64,000 nucleotides of DNA, from assembly GCA_021186555.1 (NCBI GenBank), contig JAJKFL010000042.1, forward strand, positions 25,605,521-25,669,520. The letters run 5' to 3'. Below are positions 54,340 through 64,000 of this stretch, piece after piece. The stretch's first letter is position 1, and each line of letters starts with the position of its first letter. Made by a program: the position numbers and the translations under genes. The notes below the pieces were generated by a model. It had not been told where the DNA came from and made no database searches. It was given only the letters and a program-made list of their open reading frames with translations. This DNA is from Reticulitermes speratus. Its lineage: Eukaryota; Arthropoda; Insecta; Blattodea; Rhinotermitidae.

Positions 54340-54615
54340 CACTCGAGACGGGATAGCATAGTCAGTGTAGTGATCAGACTATGTGTTGGTGATCTGGGGT
54401 TGAAACCCCAGTGGGGCAAGAGTTTTTTCTTCTCCAAGCCATCCAGACCAGCTCTTGGGTCTACCCAACCTCGTATTCAATGGGTATCAGGGTTCTTTCC
54501 AGGGGATAAAGTGAATGCAGCCACTTCACTCCCTCTAGTGCCAAGGATAAGCATGAAGAGAACTATACCTGTATGCCCCCTCTATGCCTTAATGGCTTGG
54601 ACAGTGTAAACTTTA
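54340..54615 (+). mobile_element. SINE family B, copy 4 (best preserved head)
   Basis: GGGATAGCATAGTCAGTGTA then GGGGTTGAAACCCC match A-box and B-box positions of a tRNA; the body matches 12595 and 26286. Supports a tRNA origin for family B. Confidence 0.78.
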
Positions 54616-54669
54616 CCTTCTTTACCCTTTTTTTAAAAACTAATTTTCAATTTCAGGAACAGGAAAAAG

Positions 54670-55600
54670 TGGGGGGGGGGGGGATCCCAGGGCTGTAGGG
54701 TGGCTGTGGAACAATGATTTTGTGAGAAACTTCTCGACAGAGTGCTGTGTGTGCAGGAGCATTGTTGTGGTAAAGAAACCAATGGTGTTCCCTCTAAAGT
54801 TCCTGTCATTTCATTTATACTGCTTTCTTGCAAACACCATCAAATGGTCAGATACAATTCTTGATTCACTGTTTCTAGGAACAAACACATACACCATCAA
54901 ATCCCGACAGTTCAAAACAATGAGCATGGCCTTCACATTAAATCTGCTATGTCAGTCCTGGGATGATTTTGACTTCCCTTGTGAAGATCACTTCTTTGTT
55001 TTGATATTGTACCTTTAGACCCATGTGTCATCATCCACAGTAATTATTTCATTAAAGTTTTCATCTTCTTCAGCTTGTGGCAAAAGGTCTGCACACATGT
55101 TTTGTCACTTCTTTTGTTCAACTGTGAGAAGTCATGGATTGAATTTTGCAGACACATGCCCAGCTTTTCAGTTAAAATTGCAAAACATGATACTACGGGT
55201 ATTCCTACACCTTCTGCCACTTCTCATGCTGTTGTCAATTTGAATGCACTGAGGCATCGACTATGTTGATTTCTACAGCAGTTAGCAATGCAGATGAGTG
55301 GCCAGACTGATAATCATCACCTCATGATTCTCAGCCACTTTTAAAATGTTTGTACCACTCGAATGCTGTTGATCGGCTTAAAGCCTCATCACCAAATGAT
55401 GTTTTTAACAAACTGTACTAATCACATTTTTAACAAATTGCTGGTGCACACTTTCTTTGGATCAAATAATTTTCTTACTAGAGAATAAAGCACATTAGGA
55501 TGGAATGGAAAACAGCAACAGAATCTAGACAGTCTGCTAAACTATGCCTAATCATTATGTGTCTATCATATGACTTTAACTGGCGGTTTGTGCACACAGT
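54670..55600 (-). mobile_element. degenerate mariner-like element
   Basis: Minus strand: FGDEALSRSTAFEWYKHFKS at the N-terminal side, HNNAPAHTALCR and PQPPYSPGIP at the far end (the HDNA and YSPD catalytic blocks, the latter changed). Many stops. Ends at a G-run near 54670. Confidence 0.75.
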
Positions 55601-56700
55601 CCGAGAACTTTTGGAACAGCTAGCATATATATACACTTTTTATTAGAACCAATATTTAATGCATACTGTGGAGAATTATTCATTATAAACTGTATTATAT
55701 ATGTCTTATCTAGATTTAGGGCCAACTTGTTGGCAGTGAACCACTTACTCATGTAAGATAGAGCTATGTTCGACACTAAATAGAAATCAAAATTTTTACC
55801 AGAAATTATGACACTAGTGTTACCAGCAAATAATATGGGTTCTGACAACATATTTATGTTGAAGACATGAGTCTTTCAAAACTAAATCAGCATCTTCTCT
55901 ACCCACTTGATGTGAATTCCAGTTCTCAGTAAATGTTGGATGTGCTCTAAGGCTACTGTCATGCGGTTTTTTTAACTTCCCTTGTAACTATTCAGAATTT
56001 TACAATACTTAATATAAAATGTTTTTAATTTTGGATCACTAATGTTCCTGCTGCATATGTATAGACTCATTTTGTTTGCAATATAATCATTCTCTCTTTT
56101 GCCTACACTTTTATATGTAATTGGACAACTGGCTACAAAAATATTTAGAAAGTATATAACAATGAGTTAAACATATTGTTGGTATCATTGTCTTTATAAA
56201 CATGTCCCCATATTCCATTTCTAGGAAGCTGAAAATTCATGATTGTTTCATTATTTATTGTTCTTGTTGTCTGCTTCCAAGTATTATGTTTGTTGCTGTA
56301 TCAATATTATTAATTAATAAGAAATTGGGCATCTTGGTCTGATAGTCCATTTACTGTGGCAGATTTAAAAGACGAATTTAGTCTTATATTATTCACAAAA
56401 ATATTATCAATTGCCGTGCTCAAGTAGTTTGGAATTGTTGCTGGAAAAATTATATGTTGGTAGTCATGAGGTTAGTAGTTTTTTTTTATTGGGATGATCT
56501 ATATTTATGTCACCACAAGTAATAAACTCAGGTTTTGGATTATACGGATAATTCAGAGAACCATCCAAACACTTCATAAATCCTGAAGGAGCTCTATACC
56601 AATTTAACATAATGTTAACACATTTAACACAACATTTTATTTTCAAGTTGAACTGCACAAGTTCCAAATCCTTTTCCTAATACTGATGTGAGATACCACC
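55590..56700 (-). mobile_element. rearranged LINE, jockey/CR1-like
   Basis: Minus strand: YRAPSGF, PEFITCGDINID (endonuclease), NGLSDQDAQ, then, after a gap, ILFAGNTSVIISGK (ADD changed to AGN) and YMSKWFTANKLALNLDKT. The polymerase palm is missing between them. Confidence 0.82.
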
Positions 56701-56705
56701 TCTAT

Positions 56706-56707
<2 letters not shown>

Positions 56708-56748
<41 letters not shown>

Positions 56749-56770
56749 AGAAAAAAGTAAATAAATAAAT
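56708..56770. repeat. (GA)n microsatellite then G-run and AAATA repeats
   Basis: About 16 GA units, then a run of nine or more G, then AAATA-type units. Confidence 0.95.
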
Positions 56771-57896
56771 AAAAGGTAATTCACCACAGTACCTCAGTGA
56801 CAAACTGATAAGAACAGTGAGAACTCACATCTCTGTGACACCTGACACACATGACTTCAACTTCTGTGGCTGGTCAGGCAAAAAAAGGTGCTCTTTCACC
56901 ATCCAATGACCAGTCTTTCACAGAGGATATTGCATACACCTCACTGGTTAAAATTACTTAAAATTTCCCAGTGAGCAAAATGCCCTGTGAGAGATGGTTG
57001 AAAAGTCACATACAGCTTTGGGTTGAACAGTCAGCAGTCCAACCTACTCCAAATTTAGAGTCCATTAAAAGTGTGAAAACCGAATTTTGGTTTGTCCAAG
57101 TGTAATGTCCAATTTGTTACTTCAAGTGAGCCAGTGTCACAGCCCACACAGCAAACTTTTCAGTGACAGCCCAAGAAGAGGTATTCAGCCTCCTGTATGT
57201 CCACATTTTAATCCACATCATTATTATTTGTGGGAGACAATGTGAGGATCCACATTCTTTGCAATAACATTCGAAGAGAAATTTTTAATATTTCAAGACA
57301 AGAGCTCTGTCATGTGTGAATAAATACTTTCAGAATGTGCCAAGGCTGCACAGAAGCTGAATTGCAGAGGAAAAATACATTCCTAAATTCGCACATGCAG
57401 CCTTCCTATGTGATAAAGCTTCTGTGCTCAGGACCATAATAAACTGGATAGGTGTGTATAGTGCATAGATGCAGGTGTATGCAACTAAAGAATGTTCTGA
57501 AAATAAAGGAGTCTTAAGCACAGTAAATATATATTGTCATGAACTGATGTTGCCAAAGCATTAACAGCTCTTTTGATTATACATTTATAAAATTTTGATC
57601 AAAACTCTACCATATAAGCTTCTTGCTACATATAAAGCTTATTCTTAGCAGTAATGATTTCTTGAACATCTGAGGATCAAAACTCCTAACACTAATTTAT
57701 GTTATGTTTCTCATATTCTAAACAGGGCTGCTAAACATAATGTGCATTAGATTTCATAATTCATTCATAACAGAATACATACAAGAAAACCTTTAACTTA
57801 TCATTACTGCTAGTGTAATTAGTTACACTTCAATAAAAACTGCAAGTGAATTGACAGATTCTCTTCAGACTTCATAATGACTTCTGCTGCATGACA
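56771..57896. other. 3' flank of C1-THF synthase, no feature
   Basis: The 3' UTR of the gene to the right should start here on minus; no canonical AATAAA on minus was found within about 300 nt of the stop. Confidence 0.45.
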
Positions 57897-57986
57897 TTAG
57901 AAGAGGCCATGAATTTCACCAGTATCTGCATCAATATCCATGTCATAAATATTTGGTCTTATCCCAAGACCAGGCATCATGGAAAT
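57897..57986 (-). CDS. MTHFD1: C1-THF synthase last exon
   Basis: Twenty-nine codons and TAA, MMPGLGIRPNIYDMDIDA to GLF. Acceptor tatatag. Confidence 0.92.
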   Translation of the reverse strand: MSMMPGLGIRPNIYDMDIDADTGEIHGLF

Positions 57987-60900
57987 CTATATAAAAAATA
58001 CAGAATACATTGCAAAACTCATCAGTATTCTTGTCAATGTAGTCAGAAAGTAATTTCCAAACCGTATACACAACAGTACTGAATATGCAATTACATATAA
58101 ACGAAAATGGAATTTTAAGGATCACACACATGAAAGATGGTGAAGTAATACACATGAAACTGATACATGTTATCCAAAACACCTGTGAATATACGTCACA
58201 CCTTACATGTTTGTGATATTCTGTACAATGATCCTGGCAACCACATGTTTCAGTATATATTTATAGTCCGACAAATGTACAATTTAATGACAGAATGAAT
58301 AATATTAAATTTATCACACGTTTCAGTATTTCATAATTTGAAATGCAACATCATGAAATCAATGACATACTTATAGTTTGGTATTATCTTCCCGTTGTGT
58401 ACATAATCGACTGTTTTGATTGTCAGAACAAACACAACATTTAAATGTCGTGTTTGTTCTGACAATCAAAACAGTCGACATATTTATACCTGTAAATAAT
58501 GCTATCAGCCACCCCATTACAAGAACGAAACATAAAAACACATCTGTTGTAAGTAAGCATGAATAAAATAATAAGGTGTGTCACTGCTGTTAATTTATAA
58601 TATGTACAGCTTGCTCCTGTGACATTTATTTCCTTCTTTATAGTAGCATTAACATGGCTTAGCCCAGGTAGCAGTTTTACTGCTGCCCCATGGGACCTCA
58701 AGAAACAGACTAGTTTTATGGTAGGAAGTAGTTCCTACTGAAGCATTAATCATGTAGTTCAAATACAGAGAATACCAGTCATGGAAGTCACTAATTTCAA
58801 TTGACTTTCCCCTGTGCAACATGCATATAAAGTCAAACCTTAATAATAAAATTAGTAACATACTCATTTGTCCTGAATCTCTTGTGCGAATACCAGCGAT
58901 GTAATTAGGTACAAAAAACACACAATGGGATGCTCACTATTAAGGTTACACAGACTGAAGCCTAACTTTTTATGTGTTCTTTGCATAAACTGAGTGATAG
59001 GTGGGAGGCTGCATATGTCCACCCACAAGTTTCACATGCAGAGCTACTTAACAAATTTCAAATAAATTTAACACTGGATGGTGTATAAATGGAATTGTGT
59101 AAATTTAATTTTTGTTCCAATAAAACAAATCTGCATGCATGAAAAAATTAAGAGCAGATTAAATTCAGGGAATGCCTGCTACCATTTGCTCCAGAATCTT
59201 TCACCTTCCCACTGCTATCTAAGAATATCGGTATTAAAATATACAGAACTATAATGTTGCCTGTTGTTTTATATGGGTGTAAAACTTGGTAACCCATATT
59301 GAGGGAAGAACATAGGCTGAGGGTGTTCAAGAGGAGAGTGATAAGAAGATATTTAGGCCTAAGAAGGGTGGAAGTAATAGGAGTCTGGAGAAAATTGTAT
59401 AACAAGGAGCTTCATGATTTGTACTTCTCATCATTATTATTCAGATGATCTAATCAAGCAGGATGAGATAGGAAGGGCATGTGACATGTATGGGGGAGAA
59501 CAGAAATGCATACAGGGTTTGGGTAGGATAACCTGAAGGTAAGAGACCACTTGGAAGACCTAGGCACACATGGCAGGATAATATTAAATGGATCTTAAAG
59601 ATGCAGGATGGGAGGGTGTGGACTAGATTGATCTGGCTCAGAACAGGGACAAGTGGTGGGATTTTGTGAACATGGTAACAGACTTTCAGGTTCCATTACA
59701 CACCGGCAATTTCTTCATTAATCAAGGAACTACAAGCTTTCCAAGAAGGACTTTGACCATGGCATTAGTTAATTCTAATCAGTCAAATATAACACCTGCT
59801 TTATACATTAAGTTCAAGTATAATTTTATCAGTTTTCTAAAAAAGGGGCATTGTACAAAGCACTGACATAAAATACAGACTTCATAAAACCCCCACCCCA
59901 TTCTGAAGTTTGTGTATGTACGAGGTCTGTCCAAAAAGTATCCGACCTTGGGCCGGGAAAAAAAAGTTCTGTATCTGGGTGGTTACAATACCTAATCCCC
60001 TTCAAAGTAGGCCCCTTGTGACTCCACACACTTAGCCCAGCGGTCCTTCCATCGCTGGAAGCAATTCTGGAAGGCTTGTTTTGGAATGGTATGCAGCTGC
60101 GCCGTCGCATTCTGTATGATGTCCTCGCGGCTGTCAAAACGGGAGCCTTTTAGCGGTGTCTTCAATCTCGGGAACAGCCAGAAATCACAAGGAGCCATGT
60201 CAGGAGAGTAGGGAGCCTGGCGAACCTGCGGAATGCCGTGCTTAGCCAGGAAACCCTGGATCAGTTGTGATGAATGAGTTGGGGCATTGTCATGATGCAG
60301 CTGCCAGTTGCGTGCGTCCCACAGCTCCGGTCTCTTGCGCCGAACTGCATCACAAAGATGACGGCGGACTTCTTGGTAGTACTCCTTATTAACAGTTTGG
60401 CCTAGTGGTGCGTACTCATGATGCACAACACCCCGGTAATCGAAGAAAACAGTCAGTATCACCTTCACATTGCTCCGAACGTGCCGTGCTTTTTTGGGCC
60501 TCGGGGATGTTGGATGCTTCCATTGTGACGACTGAACCTTGGTTTCCGGGTCATATCCGTACACCCACGACTCGTCACCAGTGATCACAGTCTTCAGGAA
60601 CTCAGGATCCCTGTTGGCGCACTCCAGCATGTCCTGCGCGACCTCAAGGCGGAGTTGTTGCTGCTCCGGCGAAAGCAGCTTGGGCACAAATTTTGCCGCC
60701 ACTCTTCGCATGCCCACATCCTCAGTTAAAATCGTGTTTGCGGAACTTCTGCTGATCCGAACCTCATCAGCAATTTCCCGGACGGTCAAACGACGGTCCT
60801 CCATGATCAATGTCCGCACTTTGTCAATGACATCAGCATTTCGGCTCGTTGACGGTCTCCCGGAACGCTGGTCACTGTCCGCCGACATGCGGCCATCTTT

Positions 60901-62035
60901 AAAGCGGTTGAACCACTCTTTAATTTAAGTGACCCCCATTGCATCATCACCGAAAGCCTGCTGAATTTTGCGGATTGTTTCCGCTTGGGTATCCCCAAGT
61001 TTCTGACAAAACGTGATGCAGTATCGCTGCTCCAAACATTCTGTCATCTTGAGCGAAACGAGAATGCGACGAACACCACTTCGCTATCTGGCAGCGACAG
61101 ACGCATCCGGCGGTGTTGCGAGGCAGCAAAAAATCACGCATGCGCATGAAAGTCCCTTCTACCACTACGCTCAGTTTCCCCACCCTTTCGCCATTACTTA
61201 CTGCGGGAAAAAATATAGTCGGATACTTTTTGGACAGCCCTCGTATGTGTACATACAGAACACGTGTGTCAGCTTTTCATTTTTAAAATTTTAATCTGCA
61301 CTTCCAATTTTATACACATAACCATGCTTCTATTCAAAGCCTTATGACACCCCGGCAAAAGGTGGCAAACTAGTGCGTTCTTAACTCTTAAAGTGCTCTT
61401 TGTTGCTATGTGGTATCTTTAAGATTTATTAAACTATGAACATTTTAACCAGAAGGAAGTGCAGAAACAAAGAACTGGAGAATTTAAATCTATCTTCATG
61501 GCAGTATGCTCAACACTTAATTTCTCTGTACTGCTACAATGAATAGTACCATTCCTGCTGCACCATAAAAGTGTTACTGAACTCTTTTTATAGAGCACTC
61601 TCTCAGTAACCTCACATCTGTCACTGACAGTAGAACCCTGCATCTGTCAATGCAACAGAGTGTGATAAACTACAGAAGAAAGCTCTTCTGATACTCAATC
61701 TCTTTTACAAGCACCCTTGGAATTTCTTCTGCACTTCAATTATTAGCTTACAGACAAACATTCACAGCCAATAAATGTCACCAACATAACCATTTCGGTA
61801 ACTTTATCACAAACATGACTTCAATACTCCATGTAAAGACCCTATATTGTAAAGAACAAATTTGTGATAATATAAATTTTACCTCTCCTACAAGTGGAAT
61901 CACAAAACCAGCACCAACTGAGACCATTACATTCGTAATTGGCAGCGTGTAACCTGTCGGTGCTCCCTTCACTGCAGGATTTCCAGTGAGAGACCGAGAT
62001 GTTTTTGCCATGCACACTGGGAATCTATTGTATCC
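57897..62035 (-). CDS. MTHFD1: C1-tetrahydrofolate synthase (MTHFD1/pug family), C-terminal exons
   Basis: C1-THF synthase interconverts one-carbon units on tetrahydrofolate; the C-terminal domain is the ATP-driven formate-THF ligase. Two exons are seen. 62035-61883 (51 codons) reads GYNRFPVCMAKTSRSLTGNP then KGAPTGYTLPI, SVGAGFVIPLVGE, the FPVCMAKT-S-S and GAPTG blocks of formyl-THF synthetase. 57986-57897 reads ISMMPGLGIRPNIYDMDIDA then DTGEIHGLF and TAA; MPGL-x-x-RP and a terminal GLF are the family's hallmark end. Both are phase 0 with good sites (ttccag, tatatag, gtaaaa), so PLVGE/ISMMPGL joins correctly. All upstream exons lie beyond 64000; I found none up to the edge. The single-domain bacterial-type ligase or the mitochondrial MTHFD1L cannot be excluded from this end alone. 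The 3.9-kb intron holds an RTE fragment, a mariner and a palindrome. Confidence 0.92.
58408..58477. repeat. 70-bp loopless near-perfect palindrome
   Basis: 35-bp arms starting CGACTGTTTTGATTGTCAGA meet at ATTT/AAAT with no spacer and a single A/G mismatch. In the last intron of C1-THF synthase. Confidence 0.9.
59140..59790 (+). mobile_element. RTE LINE 3' fragment
   Basis: KIYRTIML-like block, VVLYGCKTW-like, LRVFKRRVIRRYLGL-like, then GHVTCMGENRNAYR and PEGKRPLGRPRHTWQDNIK in shifting frames. Diverged copy of the 40690 element. Ends near GGCATTAGTTA. Confidence 0.85.
59921..61243 (-). mobile_element. mariner element, nearly intact
   Basis: 1323 bp with inverted ends CGAGG(T/G)CTGTCCAAAAAG then TATCCGAC (one mismatch in 26) and TA on both sides (59919-59920 and 61244-61245). 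GC- and CpG-rich against AT-rich surroundings, so probably recent. In the C1-THF synthase intron, sense. Confidence 0.95.
59992..61047 (-). pseudogene. mariner transposase with one in-frame stop
   Basis: 352 codons from ATG at 61047 to the final stop. N-terminal MTECLEQRYCITFCQKLGDT, AETIRKIQQAFGDDAMGVT, then a single TAA (about 60928), then IKEWFNRFKDGRMSADSDQR. After it the frame is clean: helix-turn-helix REIADEVRISRSSANTILTE, catalytic ITGDESWVYGYDP (D1), LHHDNAPTHSS (D2), YSPDMAPCDFWLFPRLK (D3), the DD34D mariner pattern, and a YFEGD end. The stop sits where glutamine (CAA) is expected by comparison with related N-terminal blocks, a one-base change. A downstream ATG at 60888 gives 298 residues lacking the first helix-turn-helix. 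Confidence 0.95.
61883..62035 (-). CDS. MTHFD1: C1-THF synthase penultimate exon
   Basis: Fifty-one codons of the formate-THF ligase domain, FPVCMAKT to PLVGE; acceptor ttccag, donor gtaaaa. Confidence 0.92.
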
Positions 62036-62354
62036 CTGGAAATTCAACAGAGAATGGTGTCTGAATTGCACTGTAGTATCATTTGCAAACAACATACATA
62101 ATTCTCTGCAGATATGTAATTAAAACTTTCTGCACATGACCTTTGACACTACTACAGTTTCATGTATTTTAAGTCACAGGTTCTGTTACTGGTACAATGT
62201 GCCAGAACTGTAACCTTTAATAAATTTTATACAAAGAAAAACTTATCATTTTTTTCTACAACCAAATTATTTCACAATGCAGTATTTATTTAAATAAGGA
62301 AACACAATACACATAACACAGTAAATACAGTACTAATATAGGGTGCAGCCAGTA

Positions 62355-62655
62355 AAAGGTAAAGCAATCCCATTACAGGCCTGGACAGGCCCTTAGGGTT
62401 CCAGGAGGTTGAGGCTCCCAGATTTCTAGACAATCGGCACATTAAGTTGGCAAGGTTGTCAGCCCTACGCACCGGCCGCCTTTACCCCCCAGGAATTACT
62501 CCTGGTACTCATTTTTGTTAGAGGCTGAGTCGACCCCAGGGCCATAGTGCGACCAAAAGCATTATGTCAATGAAAAATTCCAATGACACCACCGGGAATC
62601 GAACCCGCAACCTTCCGGCTTGTAGAGCAGTGCCTCAACCAACTGCGCTACCGCG
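62355..62655 (-). mobile_element. tRNA-derived SINE, family A, copy 2
   Basis: Minus strand: GCGCAGTTGGTTGAGGCACT and B-box GGGTTCGATTCCC-like, body as at 40034. Flanked by a 14-15 bp target duplication GGGTGCAGC(C/T)AGTA (about 62341 and 62657). Confidence 0.93.
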
Positions 62656-62671
62656 AGGGTGCAGCTAGTAC

Positions 62672-63739
62672 ACACCGCTAATAATGCAGGACTCTCACAC
62701 CCACAAAAAACAGTTTTAAACTGTACACACTTTAACCAGTTATTAGCCATTATACATAAAACAGAAATAAAGTTAGTGAAGACTGAACAGCTGTCTATTT
62801 TCTGAGCACATGCACTCAGTTAGTGTACAGAGGGCATGAAAGGCATCAAATTTTTGTGTGGTGAATTTATTTTCAAAATTCAGCAATCATAATGTCACAG
62901 TTTGAACATTGACACAGACAGGCCAAGGCATTTCAAGGACAGCTTAGAATGGGATCTCTGTTTTTCTGGGAGATAGTATCGCATCAATGGGTAATTGGTA
63001 CCTGCTGTTTTAAGACAACATAGTGGTCCCATCTTCAATGGTCAAAAAGTCCAAGAAGAATGCCAGAAGAGGTGAATATGGGAATATATAGAGCCATTCT
63101 AACCAGTGATTGGCTGACAGGAAAAATAAAGCAAACCAATGAGGCAGCAGTGAGAAGGACAGGATGAGCACTGTGAAACTGGAACATGGTGGGATGGAGG
63201 TAGGTCAAGGTTGAGCCTAAAAACTTGCAAGAGTTTAGAATCATTGGAGGTTGGCTTGTGGAAGGTAAGGCCAGCTGTAACATGCAAAGAGGAAATCACT
63301 GCATGTGTTCAAGAGGTCATCCGAGAGGGCCAAAGATGAACTGATGATGATGTCACATAACACATGCCATGCTGTTCTGAATGACTTTAACAAGCATTGT
63401 ACGGCGGCGGCGGTGGTTGTGGTGGCAGCGGCGGTGGCGGAGGCCATGGTGGTGGTGTGTGTGTATGTGTGTGTGTGGAGAGAGGGGTGGATAGACAGCA
63501 AGAGACAAAAGAGAGGGAGGGACAGAAAGGAAGACAGACAGAGAGAGAGAGCAAGAGACAAGAGAGATAGTACACTTTCTTCTACAAAATCCCAGAGGGT
63601 CAGTATAACGAATGATAACTTGTTAGTTTGGATATGACTGACAGAGTGGAATTATTCCGGCATTCTGAACAGGGTTATTACACTTGATACAAGTAGTGCT
63701 ACCTTTTTAATCCACAATTCAAATAACCAGACTACGTAT
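62672..63739. other. C1-THF synthase intron; low-complexity stretch
   Basis: No further exon found. 63400-63560 is low complexity: GGCGGCGGTGG units, then (GT)n, then GA-rich. A segment near 63035-63060 resembles part of repeat R1 at 7600. Confidence 0.6.
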
Positions 63740-64000
63740 CAACTCATTAGTCTGTTTTGTACAGGAGTATCTGACCAAGAATGATATCACTGTGCTTCAG
63801 CAATCTCCCTACTATCCAGATCTGTCCCATGCCACTTCTGTTCCTGTGGAAGGCTATTAGTCAAGGCATGGAAAAATTAAATATCTTAGCAAAGTAGCAT
63901 GCATTCAAATCCAGGGGACAAATTTTTGAATGCTGCTCTACATTATCCATTGCAATGTGTTTGTTAGCATATTGGCAAAGTCAGTAACTGGTTCAATCAG
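63740..64000 (+). mobile_element. mariner-like transposase fragment at window edge
   Basis: QEYLTKNDITVLQQSPYYPD then LSHAT, corresponding to the FL-x-K-x-x-I-x-V-x-x-x-SPYSPDL block. Degenerate and cut by the edge. Confidence 0.55.

Noticed and set aside
62575..62655. A possible tRNA gene on the minus strand.
   Set aside because: It is the head of the second family A SINE, with its own target duplication.
63305..63637. ORFs of 106 and 110 codons on opposite strands.
   Set aside because: Made of GGC/GGT, GT and GA simple repeats.

Overview
This window is nuclear DNA from an insect. It has intron-rich genes with GT-AG splicing, coding exons adrift in transposon-derived sequence, and tRNA-derived SINEs, RTE-type and jockey/CR1-like LINEs, mariner, piggyBac and pogo/Tigger elements. 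The repeat mix and very large introns suggest a big polyneopteran-type genome (cockroach, termite, stick insect or similar), but that is an inference. There is no bacterial-style operon; many apparent ORFs are fragments of repeats.

Four host genes can be supported. (1) YAE1, plus strand, two 3' exons at 8800-8921 and 10862-11123. (2) Rpt2/PSMC1, the 26S proteasome ATPase subunit 4, minus strand, all nine coding exons from 42512 down to 11414, giving a complete 440-residue protein over 31 kb. (3) An unrecognised coiled-coil gene, minus strand, at least seven well-phased exons between 51313 and 45379, with a tentative start exon at 52598 and a tentative last exon at 44639-44710. (4) The last two coding exons of C1-tetrahydrofolate synthase (MTHFD1/pug family), minus strand, at 61883-62035 and 57897-57986; the rest lies beyond 64000.

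Layout: 1-3060 decayed LINE; 3-8.8 kb mostly unassigned, with a fold-back repeat carrying hammerhead-like motifs; 8.8-11.1 kb YAE1; 11.4-42.5 kb Rpt2, its introns filled with at least five mariner remnants, a piggyBac element with an uninterrupted transposase ORF between TTAA sites (32082-34865), pogo/Tigger pieces, SINEs and two LINEs; 43.8-52.2 kb the coiled-coil gene, rich in tandem repeats and bracketed by two inverted copies of one repeat element; 52.7 kb a promoter-like patch with two NRF1-type palindromes; 53.3-54.1 kb a tandem array made from an RTE LINE 3' end; 54-57.9 kb transposon debris; 57.9-62.0 kb the C1-THF synthase 3' end, whose intron holds a nearly intact mariner and a 70-bp near-perfect palindrome.

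YAE1 and Rpt2 converge and appear to share one palindromic poly(A) signal, AATAAATTTATT. Rpt2, the coiled-coil gene and C1-THF synthase all read leftward. The most notable observations are a mariner insertion starting 6 nt inside an Rpt2 splice donor, the shared poly(A) palindrome, the coiled-coil gene with its inverted repeat bracket, and a scattered set of hammerhead-ribozyme-like motifs in fold-back repeats like those described for Penelope-like retroelements.
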